Translations under genes and position numbers: made by a program
Assembly: GCF_018139145.2 (NCBI RefSeq)
Contig: NC_059478.1
Coordinates: forward strand, 21,545,001-21,609,000
Direction: 5' to 3'
Source of the DNA: Gymnogyps californianus
Taxonomy: Eukaryota > Chordata > Aves > Accipitriformes > Cathartidae
Length of the DNA stretch: 64,000 nt
Notes under the pieces: generated by a model
The model's input: only the letters and a program-made list of their open reading frames with translations
Database searches by the model: none
Told to the model about the DNA's origin: nothing
Part shown: in pieces, positions 1 through 11,030 of the stretch
Numbering within the stretch: the stretch's first letter is position 1
How the letters are laid out: every line of letters starts with the position of its first letter

Positions 1-844
1 TTTCCCTCACTCTTTTTACTTCTAAACTCAGTTGTCTCAAAGTCTGGGTAGCAAAAGGCTACTGGACATCACATTGCTCCAAGCCACACGGCTGGGTTTT
101 TTCCTAACAGTTGAGTTTCACGAACAGCAAGCTAAATCACCTATCTGTGTTTTCCAGCGTAAATACAATGAATCACAATAATATAATGCTACAGGTCTGA
201 ATTAAACTGACAATGACAAGGACACTGCAACGTAAGATCCCCACTCCACTGTGAATTCAACTTCTACTCATATGTATTGTAGCTAAGAATGGATCTGTAC
301 CAGGATACCTGACCCAGGTGGCTGATCAAGTGTAATCTGTCTGACCCATCTGGCACCTCAGCCAGCCTCTGCTCTTACATAATTTATATTTCAGGGCAAT
401 GTACTAATTTGAATCCTACCCCTCATCGTAGTGCATGTATGAGCAAGTGCTAGCCAGAGGATCATTTAACATTGAATTCTCCCAACACATCACAATTACA
501 GAACTACCTGTGCTAAAGAGCTTCTCCTTCCCAAGCTACTGCAAAAATCTTCAGCACCTTAGAAGTCAACAAAATATATCAATTCTTCTTCGATGTGAAG
601 AAATGCAATGTTAGCATACAGTGGCTGAATGATAAAGCACAGAGAGGCAGGTAGGCTGAAACACCACCAAATTATTGCCCTTGGAATTTTTTTTCTCTTT
701 ACCTCTTTTCTCATATGTATATTTGCACTCAGGCAAAGTGGAACAGATCCTGCAGATTTTGTACATGTGACCTGCCCTACAAGTCAACAACATGTAAAGA
801 TGAACAGTTTGCTTAATTAGAGTTTGCAAGGCTAACCTTTGAAA
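1..844. other. Unique AT-rich non-coding sequence
   Basis: I see no gene, RNA or clear repeat here. Short open frames overlap on both strands at about 611-856 and neither resembles a known protein. The stretch ends at the 3' terminus of the CR1 element that follows. Confidence 0.6.
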
Positions 845-1171
845 ATCAAAAATCATAGAAACCAGGTTGGAAAGGACCTGGCAAGGTCACTTAGTCTAAA
901 TTACTGCTTAAAGCTGTCTCAACACTGAATTTAGACCAAGCAACTAAGAATTCAGCCTTAAGCAGGAATTTAGACTTGAACATCTCTTCTCTTGCAGAAT
1001 CCCACAACCTCTCTGGGCAACCTGCTCCAAAGACTAATTATTTTCATAACATAAGAAAAAAAAAATCCTTGCATCTAGTCAAAACCTTCCCTATACCGGT
1101 TTATGACTGTTAACTCTCATGATCCTGTTGTACATCTCCGTAAAGAGCTTGGCTACATCTTTTCTGTAACC

Positions 1172-1354
1172 TCATTGTAGATATTGGAGGGCTGCTGTTA
1201 GGTCCCCTTGGAGCCATCCCTTCTCCAGGGTGAACAAGCCCCAGTCCCTCAGCCTCTCCTCACAGGCCAAGTGCTCCAGCCCCTGATCATCCCGTAGGCC
1301 CTCCACTGAATTTGATCCAGTTTTTCGATGTCTGTCTTGTACTGGGGGGCCCAA
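1172..1354 (-). pseudogene. CR1 ORF2 C-terminal remnant
   Basis: A 60-codon minus-strand frame carries the motif EHLACEERLRDWGLFTLEK followed by a GDLTAALQYLQ-type ending. This corresponds to the conserved C-terminal segment of CR1 pol (EHL-EERLRELGLFSLEKRR-GDLI type). It is separated from the reverse-transcriptase remnant upstream (about 2117-2456) by stops and frameshifts, so it is a fossil of the element's polyprotein and not a host gene. The substitutions (for example W in place of E/L after RLRD) fit long neutral decay. Confidence 0.85.
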
Positions 1355-2065
1355 AACTGGTCTAGCAAATGCTTATTAAAGGGGAATAATAAGTTCCCTT
1401 GATCCACTGGCTATGCTCTAGGTTATACAACCCCTTTATGCTGTTAGTCCTCATTACTGCCAGGACACGCTGATGACTCTGGTGTAGCCTATTGTTCAAC
1501 AAAATCCCCAGCTCCCTTCCAGAGCTGCTGTGTAGCAGTCCACAGCCTGTACTGATGCAGGACTGTAATTTCTTCCCAGGTTCAGGGCTTTACATTTGTT
1601 CTTGCTGAAATTAGGTCCCATTGTCCCAGTTCCTAGTCTCTCCAGGTTCCTTGGCCTGTAAAATTGATGAGTGTCTCCTCCTCCAGGTCACTGGTAAAGA
1701 TATGAAACAGTGCCAGTATAAATCACAGAGGAACTACACTTTCCAAGCAGAGTAGTAACCATGGGCCATTACCTCTTGAGCTGGATGATCCAACCAGTTT
1801 TTCACCCTAGTAGTTCACTCATTTAAACTGTGATGTCCCAACTTGGATACAAGGGAAGTTGTTTTGAAACCCTTGCTAAGATCATTGTAGATGACACTCA
1901 CTATGCCCCCTGCCACCTACAGATCTACTCATTTCATCATAGAGGGTAATCAGGTTGGTAAAGCATGATTTACCTTTGTAAATTCCTATTCGTTATTCCC
2001 AAGCACCTTCTTCTCCTTCACATGCCCCAAAATTGCTTCCAAAATCACTCAGTTATTTTCCTAGG

Positions 2066-2113
2066 TGTCCTGGTTTCGGCTGGGACAGAGTTAACTCTCT
2101 TCTTAGTAGCTGG
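2066..2113 (+). mobile_element. 48-bp LTR-terminus-like patch inserted in the CR1
   Basis: The plus strand starts with TGTCCTGGTTTCGGCTGGGA and ends with 'cttagtagctgg'. This matches, from memory, the first ~48 bp of an LTR very common in bird endogenous retroviruses. The sequence on either side (to 2065 and from 2114) is continuous antisense CR1: 'ttttcctagg' joins 'tctgaagtaaggatgaccagcc' with little or no CR1 sequence missing. The patch starts exactly at the LTR's TG terminus but lacks the rest of the LTR and its CA end. No internal retroviral gene is present. Confidence 0.7.
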
Positions 2114-2116
2114 TCT

Positions 2117-2456
2117 GAAGTAAGGATGACCAGCCTATAGTTCCCTGGTTTGTCTTGATATGCTTGAAGATGGATATGACTTTTGTCTCCCTCCAGTCAT
2201 TGGCGACATTCCTTGATCTCCATGGCCTCTCAAAGATGATGGAGAAAGGCCAGTCCACTGGCCACAATGAGGCCAGTTTATCAACAAGTTGTCTCAGCAC
2301 CTCTGGATGCCTCCCATCTGGTCCTGTGGACTGGTATGGGTCAAGGTTTCTCGGGAGAACTCTGACTTGATCCTCTCCCACTGCTGGTAGTTTCTGTCCT
2401 CTTTCAATCCTGTGTGTCAGAGGCATGTGAGACGTTGTCAGTGAAGAGTGGGGCAA
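2117..2456 (-). pseudogene. CR1 reverse-transcriptase N-terminal remnant
   Basis: A minus-strand open frame of 117 codons (2103-2456, with the non-CR1 LTR patch forming its last few codons) contains the signature that opens the reverse-transcriptase domain in CR1 LINEs. The parts in order are LDPYQSTGPDGRHPEVLRQL, then FSIIFERPWRSRNVANDWRE, then a TKVISIFKH segment equivalent to the 'ANVTPIFKKG' strand. The later catalytic YADD box is not in this frame. The reading frame runs straight into the LTR-derived patch at 2066-2113, which ends the homology. It is non-functional. Confidence 0.9.
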
Positions 2457-3396
2457 TGAATTACAGCCTTATCTGCATCTGCTGTTACTATTTAGCGGCA
2501 CCTGTTTAGCAGCAAGTCCACGTTATCCCTGTTTACTGCTAATACAGCTGTAGAAGCTCTTCTTGTTGACTTTGATATCCCTTGCCAGGTCCAACTCTAG
2601 CTTCACTTGCCAGTTTCAATTCTAGCTGAGGTTTGGTTTTCCTAACACCTTCCCTGCTTCCCTAGGCAAGGGTTCTACATTCCTTCTCGTTATCCTCTCT
2701 TTCCTTTTGTATATGTGCACCTTCTGTATATGTCCTTTTTGCACTGGAGCTCAGTCATGAGTTTCAGTCATCCTTGTTTAACCAAGATGTTCTCCTGATA
2801 GTTAGCATTTTCCTGAATATTGGGATGAGTACTGTTGTGCTTTGAGGAGGCTGTCCTTAGAGATCTGCCAGCTTTCCTGAGATCCTTCGGCTTTCAACAC
2901 TGGCTCCTATGGGACCCCACCTGCCAGTTCCCCAAAAAAGTCTTCCTTCAACCAGCCTGCCACCTCTTCCTTAGAAAAGCTCCTAGAAGAGTGATTTGAA
3001 CTGCTCCTTCATGCAAATGGCACTCCCTCCGTTGCCTTCTTCCATGCCTGCCTTTCCTAAAAAGCCTGTAACATCCACCCTAGCTGCACTCCCGTCCTAC
3101 AAGCCATTCCACTGCATCAGTCATCCCAAAGATGTCATGGTTCTGCAACCGCGTGTCGAGCTCCAGATCCTCCTGTTTATTTCCCAGGGTGTGTGCTTTT
3201 GTGCACAGGCACTTAAGGTTGGCCCTCAGGGTGGGATTTAGCCTTTCTGGTGGTTCCCTTCCTCCTATCGACCTGCCCTAAATACTAACCACCCCAACTT
3301 CTGTTCCCTCACTTAGCTACAAGGTCATTTCCCCATATCCTAGGCCACATAGTTTAAAGTCTTCCTCATCAGATTGGCAAGCTTGTTGTAATTGTT

Positions 3397-5763
3397 TTTG
3401 CTTGCAATGGTTATATGCAATAAGATGCAATTGCCTTCTACTTCTTTCTTGAAATGTATATAGCAGCATAACAAAGATCAGTTATGAATGCTGGACATTC
3501 TGATAACAAAGGAAGAGGTTTTTTCTACATTTTTTCTACGTTTTTCTACAAGCTGTCCTAAAACTGCCTTTGACAGCAAAACCCCTTTACTTCGCTATGA
3601 AACCTTGCAACTAGCAAAGATGGCATGGCTAGAGGGAAGGATGACTTTGCACCTATGCAGGCTTCAAGCTGATGCAATGATTCCTTGGTGCCACAGAGCA
3701 GCCTAAGAACAGGTCTGACATGCTTCATAATTAGAACACTTCAGGATCAAAAAGTATAAAGATGACTTAAAATCCCCAAGCTGTGCCAACTCCTTCTGCA
3801 ATTGAAGATCTGGTCCTATAAGCTAAGTAGCCAGATGTCAGTGCCAAGAGTTCACAAATACAGACTTCAGGTGTAAACAGCTAAAACTTCACTGAAATGA
3901 AACATTCACATATGGAAATTAAGTATGTTCATTAGCAATAGATTCTGCACAAATGAGAAGGCAATGGGGGCAAGCTAAATGAATGTCAGTTTGCCCCTAT
4001 CAGGGCATCAGAAAAATGGACTGGTGGAGCTGGTGAGCAGCTGAAGCTTCAGTTTCAGGAAATGGCTCTGGTTATAGAGCAGAAGTTCTGCTGTTTTGGC
4101 TGGCTCCTTTATATTATAGAAACAACAGCTTAATCCTAATTGGCACACATATCTTTTCTCCACTGATAAATAAAAGGAGCACTGGAATGCTGTATGCAAT
4201 TCATTTTAGCTTGTGCCTGGGATATATTGCTGGCATGCAGTGTGTGGGGCTGTGCCAGATGGCAGGGTTGGCATCTGCAGAGTTACTCAGTGGGCATCTC
4301 ACTACGACTTTTCAGGAAGCAGTGCTCCATTTCTTTCTAAGATTGAACACTAGGAGAGAAATGGCAGCTAAAGCCTATTCAGCTGTGTTTTTACCGGTAC
4401 GATCTGTAACATGCCACTCCTTGGCAACGACCTGCTATAATTTCAGCACCTAAATATGTTAAGAAGAGCCAATCCCTTAGGAATGCCTAGGATATTTTTG
4501 AAAATAGGAATTCAGATGACTAAGGGCATTTACCAATAGGCTGCAGCAAATGTAATTGCAGAAAATTGCCAGATACCTTCTCCCACTATCTGCTTTGCCC
4601 CTCTGCTGAGTACGGGGAATGGAATGCATACGTGCTTCTCAGCTGCTTAAATGCAAAGTCTCAAAGCTTAGATTAAAGGCACCTTGGTCAGCAGTTTAAA
4701 GTAAAGCCCTCAGACTCCTTACTGACATGACTGAGATGTGGGTGTGTCCCCCAACCTGCCTGCTCTCCAGTGGGAGCAGCAATCTCCAGCAGTGGGGAAA
4801 CAGTGGAAGATGATAACATCTCACACAGCAGTTGTACTGCAAAGGAAATGTGTGCCAAAGACTTCAATGCCAAAGGCTTAGGTGCTTAAAGGTACATATA
4901 ATATGAGAATTTACAGAACTATCCACTTGAATTAAGGCATTTGTCTTTCACTGAAATCAACATATCTTTACAAAAAATCTCAACGATCACTTCTCTAGAT
5001 CTTTAGTTACTTAAGTACCTTTAAAAAACCACTCACACTTCAAGTATGAAAATGACTAAGGCTCAGACAAACTGACTTAGACCCTTTGAAAATGTTTTCC
5101 CCAATGGCAATGCGGGAAAATATTCCTGTTTATGGACAGAACTCTATTAGAGGATGAGAAGTAGAAAATAAGGGAAAAAATTATATTCAAAGAATTATCT
5201 TTGATCTTTCAAAGAAAAAGAAGTGTAAAGTTCAGGTCTTAGTCAAAACTGAGATTGAATGTATGGATTAGGGGCAAGAAGCAGAGAATTTTGTGCAAAT
5301 CTGTTTCAAATTAAATTGCTAGTTGATTCTTCCCTTAAAAGTCCAAAAGCACTATGAGGTGCAGTGACTATAATTAGCGGAAAGTAATTTGTAGATATCT
5401 AATCACACTTCTTCTTTAAAAACATGCAAAACTAATCTCACAAAACCAAATGCAAAATAACAATTGAAAAACGTGTCCTTTAGCCTTTAGATGAATTTAA
5501 ATAAAAATGTGTATTGGATCTGCACATTAATAAAGCCTGTTAAGCTCAGTAGAATACTTTATATTCATCTGTGCTTCATCAAGCAGGTTCATGACCTCTA
5601 CAGAACTGCAGCAGCTCCCTCTGTTCTGAAAACCGCATGGGGGAAGATGGTAAATATTATTTTGTGATTAGAAAATGTTACTGGAATTGTCATAGAGAAA
5701 TATTTAATGTGGAGAGTGTGGTTCAGGAATTAAAACATACACAGCAGGAGAAAAAGCAGCATG
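3397..5763. other. Unique non-coding sequence
   Basis: No gene or confident repeat. Overlapping short frames on both strands around 4008-4453 and 4688-4873 have no recognisable protein features. A weak fragment at about 3799-3816 ('gcaattgaagatctggtc') recalls one end of the dispersed palindromic unit described elsewhere, but it is too short to call. Confidence 0.6.
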
Positions 5764-5805
5764 GGGCAAATTTTACTCCTAGTGACAGGCAAGTAAAATT
5801 TAAGG
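5764..5805. repeat. Hairpin copy of dispersed palindromic repeat unit
   Basis: There is a perfect 10-bp inverted repeat: aaattttact (5768-5777) and agtaaaattt (5792-5801), with a 14-base spacer. The flanking 'ggggcaaatttta' resembles the outer end of the same old palindromic family seen in better form at 58160-58217. Membership of the family is inferred from resemblance only. Confidence 0.4.
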
Positions 5806-7969
5806 AACGTCTATGACATTGGAAATATTGTGCCATAGTTACATAGTTATCACTGAGCTCATGAAGATGTTTAAGCACCTGCCTAACTTAAACCATGTGA
5901 GGATTCTCATTGTTCTAGATAAGACAATGTGGATATTTTAAATTAAGCAGACGATTAAATATCTTGCTGAATTGGTATTGGAGAAAAATGTAGTTGAGTG
6001 ATTTTTTTTTCGCTGTCAAATAAGCATACCTCTAAATAACCAAATGTGTTAAATATACACATCAATGACATTTGATGAGAAGCACAGGAATGACTATGTG
6101 CAGAACATTATTCTAAGGTAATACATAAAGTATGTGATGCAATACTTATTAAAAGCTCAATGCATCAACTCTGTTTGCAGTTCCTTTTCCTGATTTCCCT
6201 GCAGTGTGCCTGAATACGTGTACATATCCATGTGCACTTTACTAGTAATCAATCTGCCTTGCTCTTTTCACAGATTACATACCAACCTATCTTTTTAGAT
6301 GCGAGAGCCAAGTGGGTTGTTTAAAATATAAAACCAGAAGCACGGTATTGTGTATCTCATTAAAAAACCCAAACATGACAAAGAAGGATAAGAATGTCAA
6401 AACAGCTCCTTAACAAAATCAACTTCCATAGGGCTGATTCTAAATCTGTTCTCCTCCCTTTCAAATTACACCCATGTAGAAGACTCGGAAGACTCCTAGC
6501 TGTACTGCAGTCCTTGCAAATGTTCCTTCTGACTTTCTGTTTCACCGATTTCAGCAAGGGCAAGTCTTAACCATTATTTTTCAAAGTTTTCAGTTTGAGT
6601 GTTTCAGTCCAGCTTGGTTATCTCAGTAATCTGTTGAGATAATAATTCATTCTTCAGTATAATTTTTTTTCCCATTGGTGAAATATTCTTGATTAGCGTA
6701 TTGTTGCCATGTATTTGTATTACATGTTCCATCATTATCAAATGGAGACAAAGGTAGTAATGATGCTTGTGTCAGCACACACCCACAATTGCTTATGCTC
6801 AAATCCTTCTCATCTAGAAAATTCAAATCACCATAAAGGTTCCCTGCAGCTAAATATTGCTTTCACATAATTGCCAGGAAAGGGCTTCCTAAATTATAGG
6901 ACAGAATAAATTATAGGAGAATCATGTTCCCTACAGTCCAAGGGGGGAATTAACACAGTCTGTAAAGACTCCCCAGAATTACCAATCTGAATTTAAATTC
7001 CACATTTAAATGGAGCTAAGCTAACTTCAATGAAAAGGTTCTCAGCTCTTGAGAATGTCTGTTCTGGAGAGCATTAAAACGGGCTTTCTAGACTTTTAAT
7101 AGGTATTTAAAGCAAGTATTCTATTTATTAATAACTAAAAAATGTAATGACCACTATAGTTTTCATTCAGAGCAAAACTTAAACAGGAAAACTATATGAA
7201 TCTCAACAGACTGTTTGAGTTATCTGTCCCTTCTTTAATCTGAGAGATTACTCAACAAAACCAATGTTCATTCAACAACATTCAAGAAATCTGTTGTTTT
7301 GGATTACCAATATCATCAGTTAAACCTGTTTCAAATTTACTGCTTTCATTCAGGTTAAATAATAAAAGAGTCCATTTGTAACACCACATGTATATACATG
7401 AATTCAGCTTTCATCATTCTCTACAAGTTTAATCCAGTGATTTATGTTTTTTAACACAGTTTTGGGCAAATCTGTTGAAGAAATTTAGCCAGACTGATAG
7501 AAGAGTTAGGCTGGATTACTGTGATGTGTGCAATGTTTAAAACCAGCCTGTTCTGTTTGGAGAAAGGGAAAAGTCAAGCATTTTAACACTGTAACCCTGC
7601 TTGAAGTTCTAATCATTTTAATGGCTTTAGCAAAGGAGAGCAGAGTAAGGTTGGGAGAGTTCAAAGACAATGATCATTATTATTAGAAATATGTTAGAAC
7701 AGCAAAGAAGCAAAGTTGCTTTTTTCTGCTTTTTCTTTAGTCACAGCAGGAAATAACACTGCTTAGATTAGAGTTTTCTGACGTTTAAGCAGTCATGGCA
7801 GTGGCTACATGTTTTGGTTTTTTTTAAAATCATCTCCCTTTTGAAACTCTCTCCATCTACCAATGTTTAAAAAAAACACACACGCAGAAAATTAAATGTA
7901 AAATACTTCTCTTATGTTTCATATCACAGCTAAATTTTTTCATTTAAATTGAACTGAATTGAATTGAAT
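5806..7969. other. Unique AT-rich non-coding sequence
   Basis: Nothing gene-like. One minus-strand 67-codon frame at 6360-6563 has no homology that I recognise. Short T-runs occur near 6001 and 6662. Confidence 0.6.
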
Positions 7970-8055
7970 GGGTGCACAGCATAGCTGAGGGTTTTGCTAA
8001 TGAGATACAAAGCTTTTTGCCTTTAGGTCACTGGTTCAAATCCAGGCACGGCTAG
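7970..8055 (+). repeat. tRNA-like SINE head (decayed)
   Basis: The segment has both parts of an internal RNA polymerase III promoter at plausible spacing: an A-box-like tagctgaggg (7982-7991) and a B-box ggttcaaatcc (8033-8043). The B-box sits in a perfect T-arm, with stem CTGG (8031-8034), loop TTCAAAT (8035-8041) and stem CCAG (8042-8045). I could not fold a convincing acceptor or anticodon stem, so a functional tRNA gene is unlikely. The simplest reading is the 5' end of an old tRNA-derived SINE. No A-rich tail or 3' LINE-like part is evident downstream. Confidence 0.45.
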
Positions 8056-10930
8056 AAACAGCTGAAAGCTTTTAACCACCTGATGGCTATGTGATATTTT
8101 AACATGAAATGGAGTTTGTCAATCAAAATCCAACTTCAGGAAATAAGTGTTCCCACCATAAAAACAACCATCACACAATTAGAATTATTTGTAGTCTTCT
8201 AAAAGGTCAAAAATTAATTACTCTGCACCTTTAGCAGTGATTTTTTTAGATGAAATGGCCAAATTTGAAGTACGTAAAGAGTGAAATATGGAAAAGTTTA
8301 CATTGCTGATACATTTGCAAACATAGCTTTCATAGGTAAAAGAGGCTTAAATGACTCTCCTTCCTTAAACCTCCTGCCTTCTCTCTCATTAGCATCAGCT
8401 GGTGTAGCATGTGCTCCCACAGTAATTGCCACAGACATGGAGGTACAACCCACCTCAGTCATGGCGGGGGGGAGAGAAAAAAGTTGTATATCTGCCAGAT
8501 GAAGACAAAAAAGATTTTAATTTCCATGTTAATCAGCTCTTAAAAAAATAAAGCTTCTGAAAGTTTTGAAGGAATGTCAGTAACCTGCAGCATCCTCCTA
8601 CAATTCATGTGGTAGTCTTTTTTGCATGTAAACAATTCCTCACTTCCAGGAACAATTGATCATGCTTGAACAAAAATGTTTTTAGTGAGTGATAGATCTC
8701 TAACTCCTCCTACAATCAAAAGACAGAACTGCATATCAAACCAAATAAAACTGATAATTTAAAAATTTTGCCTAACTGGAATTTTTATTATCTCATCAAC
8801 TCCTTTTATTTTAATACTATGAAGCTGCAAGAAGCTCAAACAGTAAGAGAAGAGTATGCTGTAGGAGCCAAGTCCAAACTCAAGGACCAAATTTAAATGT
8901 AGTCCACATCCTAGCACTGAAACAAAACAAGACTACTTTTCACAGTGCTGATTTTAAGTTAAAGGAGACTGAAAAATTTTGTACTTAGGCAGTCAAATCA
9001 CCTTTTTGTTTTTCAGATGCTTAAGTATGGGTTCAGGTGTTTACCTTAAAAACCTAAGTTTAAACATTTTGAATAAAATTTAAATAATATCACTGACTGT
9101 CAATGTGAGTTGGACTTGGGTAGTTTTGGACGTTGAAAGAGGATTTGAAAATCAATCATTTAACTTGCCTTTCTCTGCCTTTTTCTTCACTCTGCGTGAA
9201 CTCAGACAAGATATCCTCTTTTCAGTGGCACCATTTACCTTGTAAAAAGCAGTACTTTTACAAATCCTAACAATAAAATATTTATGTTTAAAAGTTCAGA
9301 GACACACTTAGTGGTGCCATTTCTGGGAAAGAGAGAGAAGCAATACCTAACTTTAGTTCTTATCAGACTGGAGCAAATTAGAGTAATTAACATTTTGAAT
9401 AATCCTATTATCTTTAGAACTGTACTGGTACGTATTAAGAATCAAAAAACTATTTCTGCTTCAATATTCTCTACTTCGTATACACTAAGTAAAATTAATT
9501 TCATGGGGACAGTCACAGTTCACATTAATGCACATGTAAGAAATGGTGTAAGTGGCTCTTAAAAAGGTGCAGAAACCCTTTACAAGGTTTTAAAACAATC
9601 CTGAATTTTATGATGTGGTGATTTAGTCCCGAGGTATCAAATCCTGTGAAATTATGTAAGAAGATTCATAGTGAATTTCCAGAAGATGCCTGAGTATGAA
9701 ACATCCTCCCCCCCTGAAAGAATGCAAGATCGGACCCTCAAACTTCAAAAATCTCTTTGCTTTAGTTTTCCAGCAAGGATGTTCAAAGAGCCAAAGATGA
9801 CATTAATTTTAATTTTCATCTTGAGTTTAGATTTTAGTTGCTTTTATGTCTTTTATGACACGTTGCTATCAGTCTGACTTTTTTTTTTATAAGACAGATT
9901 AGTTTTTTTAGCTTTCAATAAGCATGTGGCCATAACAAAATCTTACAGTTTTACTGGAATTCAGTGGAAACTGAAGCCTGCAGAAAAAGACTGGGATGTG
10001 CCTTAGCACTTGTACTTTAATTCCCAGGATGTTTATACTGCACAGCTAGCTCAAATGATTGGCATATACATCTGAACTCACAGGTTAGCTCAGCCTAAGT
10101 TTAAGGATTCCCACAGCAAGGTCTTTCTGTGTTATACATCCTTGCTATTTCCGCATATTTCAAGGGCATACCAAACTGTTGTTTACGATGAAATGTTCTA
10201 AAATTCTTTCCCATTAAGAAAGTTCATTTCTACTGTGGGTGTCTTATCCAGAAGATTTGCTGAACAGAGGCAGACTATCAGCACTCAAAAGATTGTGACT
10301 TGTTAAGTACCATCCTCAGTAAAATACAGCTTGGTCTTTAACTTAGACCCTCCAGTTTTACAATCAGTGATGCAAATTGCTATGAATAGGGGCCTAACCA
10401 CTTTGCACAATAGGAAAGGGGATGAACACAGTCGTGCTGGGGCTAAAACTATAAAGATGACTGTAGCAATGACATAATTAGGGAGAAATTGTGGAGAGTC
10501 TATACAACAAGGATGGGTTCTGAAAATCACTCAGTTGTACCAATAAACTGGCAGAACAAATCAGTTCAAATAAGCTGGAGAGGCAAAGCACAGCTGGAAT
10601 GACCAATTGATTCATTGGGTCATGATGCACTCATTAGATCAACCTTGTCCCAGCTTTCCTCAGCTCTGCTTACTGAAGCTTGGAGACCTCCCTAGAACCG
10701 TGCCCCAATTCACTAAGGCCTTTTCCAGTCATTCCTTTTTTCCTTCTGCTCAGTGGAGGAAAAGCATTTGCTTTATTAAAGGCTCTCTGTACCACTAAGG
10801 GGGATAAATATGTCTCCTAGACCCTAAAAGCAAGACCGAACTTTTCAGTGTAGTCATGAATAAGGCATAACATGTAATAGTGGTGTATTTTCCAAGACTG
10901 GAATTTTAAAAATAAAAGATCACAGGTTTC
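8056..10930. other. Unique AT-rich non-coding sequence
   Basis: No gene or clear repeat. The plus frame at 9284-9562 (92 codons) and the 68-codon frame at 9671-9877 show no domain, signal or homology that I recognise. A T-run lies at about 9880-9888. Confidence 0.6.
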
Positions 10931-11030
10931 TGAAAGATTTGGTGCAGTTAAGGAGGGATCAGTTCAGGGACAGTCTACGGTCTGTGTTACATAGGATATT
11001 ACAGTGGTCTCTTCTAGTTCTGTAATTGAC
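10931..11030 (+). repeat. Possible LINE 3'-end relic
   Basis: The string 'gttacataggatattacagtggtctcttctagttctgtaatt' (positions 10986-11027) resembles the end of sauropsid CR1-type LINEs, where a 'gatgatc--agtggtcccttct--ttctatga' ending is common. The match is by eye and heavily diverged. No target-site duplication or microsatellite tail is visible. Confidence 0.3.

Larger units (their letters stand above)
845..3396 (-). mobile_element. Decayed CR1 (chicken repeat 1) non-LTR retrotransposon, antisense
   Basis: Read on the minus strand this is a long, old CR1 LINE. Its 3' end lies near 845-860, where the plus strand reads aatcatagaaaccaggttgg, the complement of the usual CR1 tail. Moving to higher coordinates, the plus strand follows the antisense CR1 3' region. 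It passes the 'agcctctcctcacaggcc' block (about 1250), the 'ccagtttttcacc' block (1795) and the 'gtaatcaggttggtaaagca' block (1947). It then reaches the reverse-transcriptase region (2117-2456), the 'tttactgctaatacagctgtagaag' type region (about 2530-2560), an endonuclease-end remnant (3005-3240) and 'cagattggcaagcttgttg' (3370-3388). Many frameshifts and stops make it non-functional. It is 5' truncated, and comparison with CR1 elements as I remember them implies that several hundred bases are missing near 3000. The exact upper boundary is uncertain by tens of bases. Confidence 0.9.
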
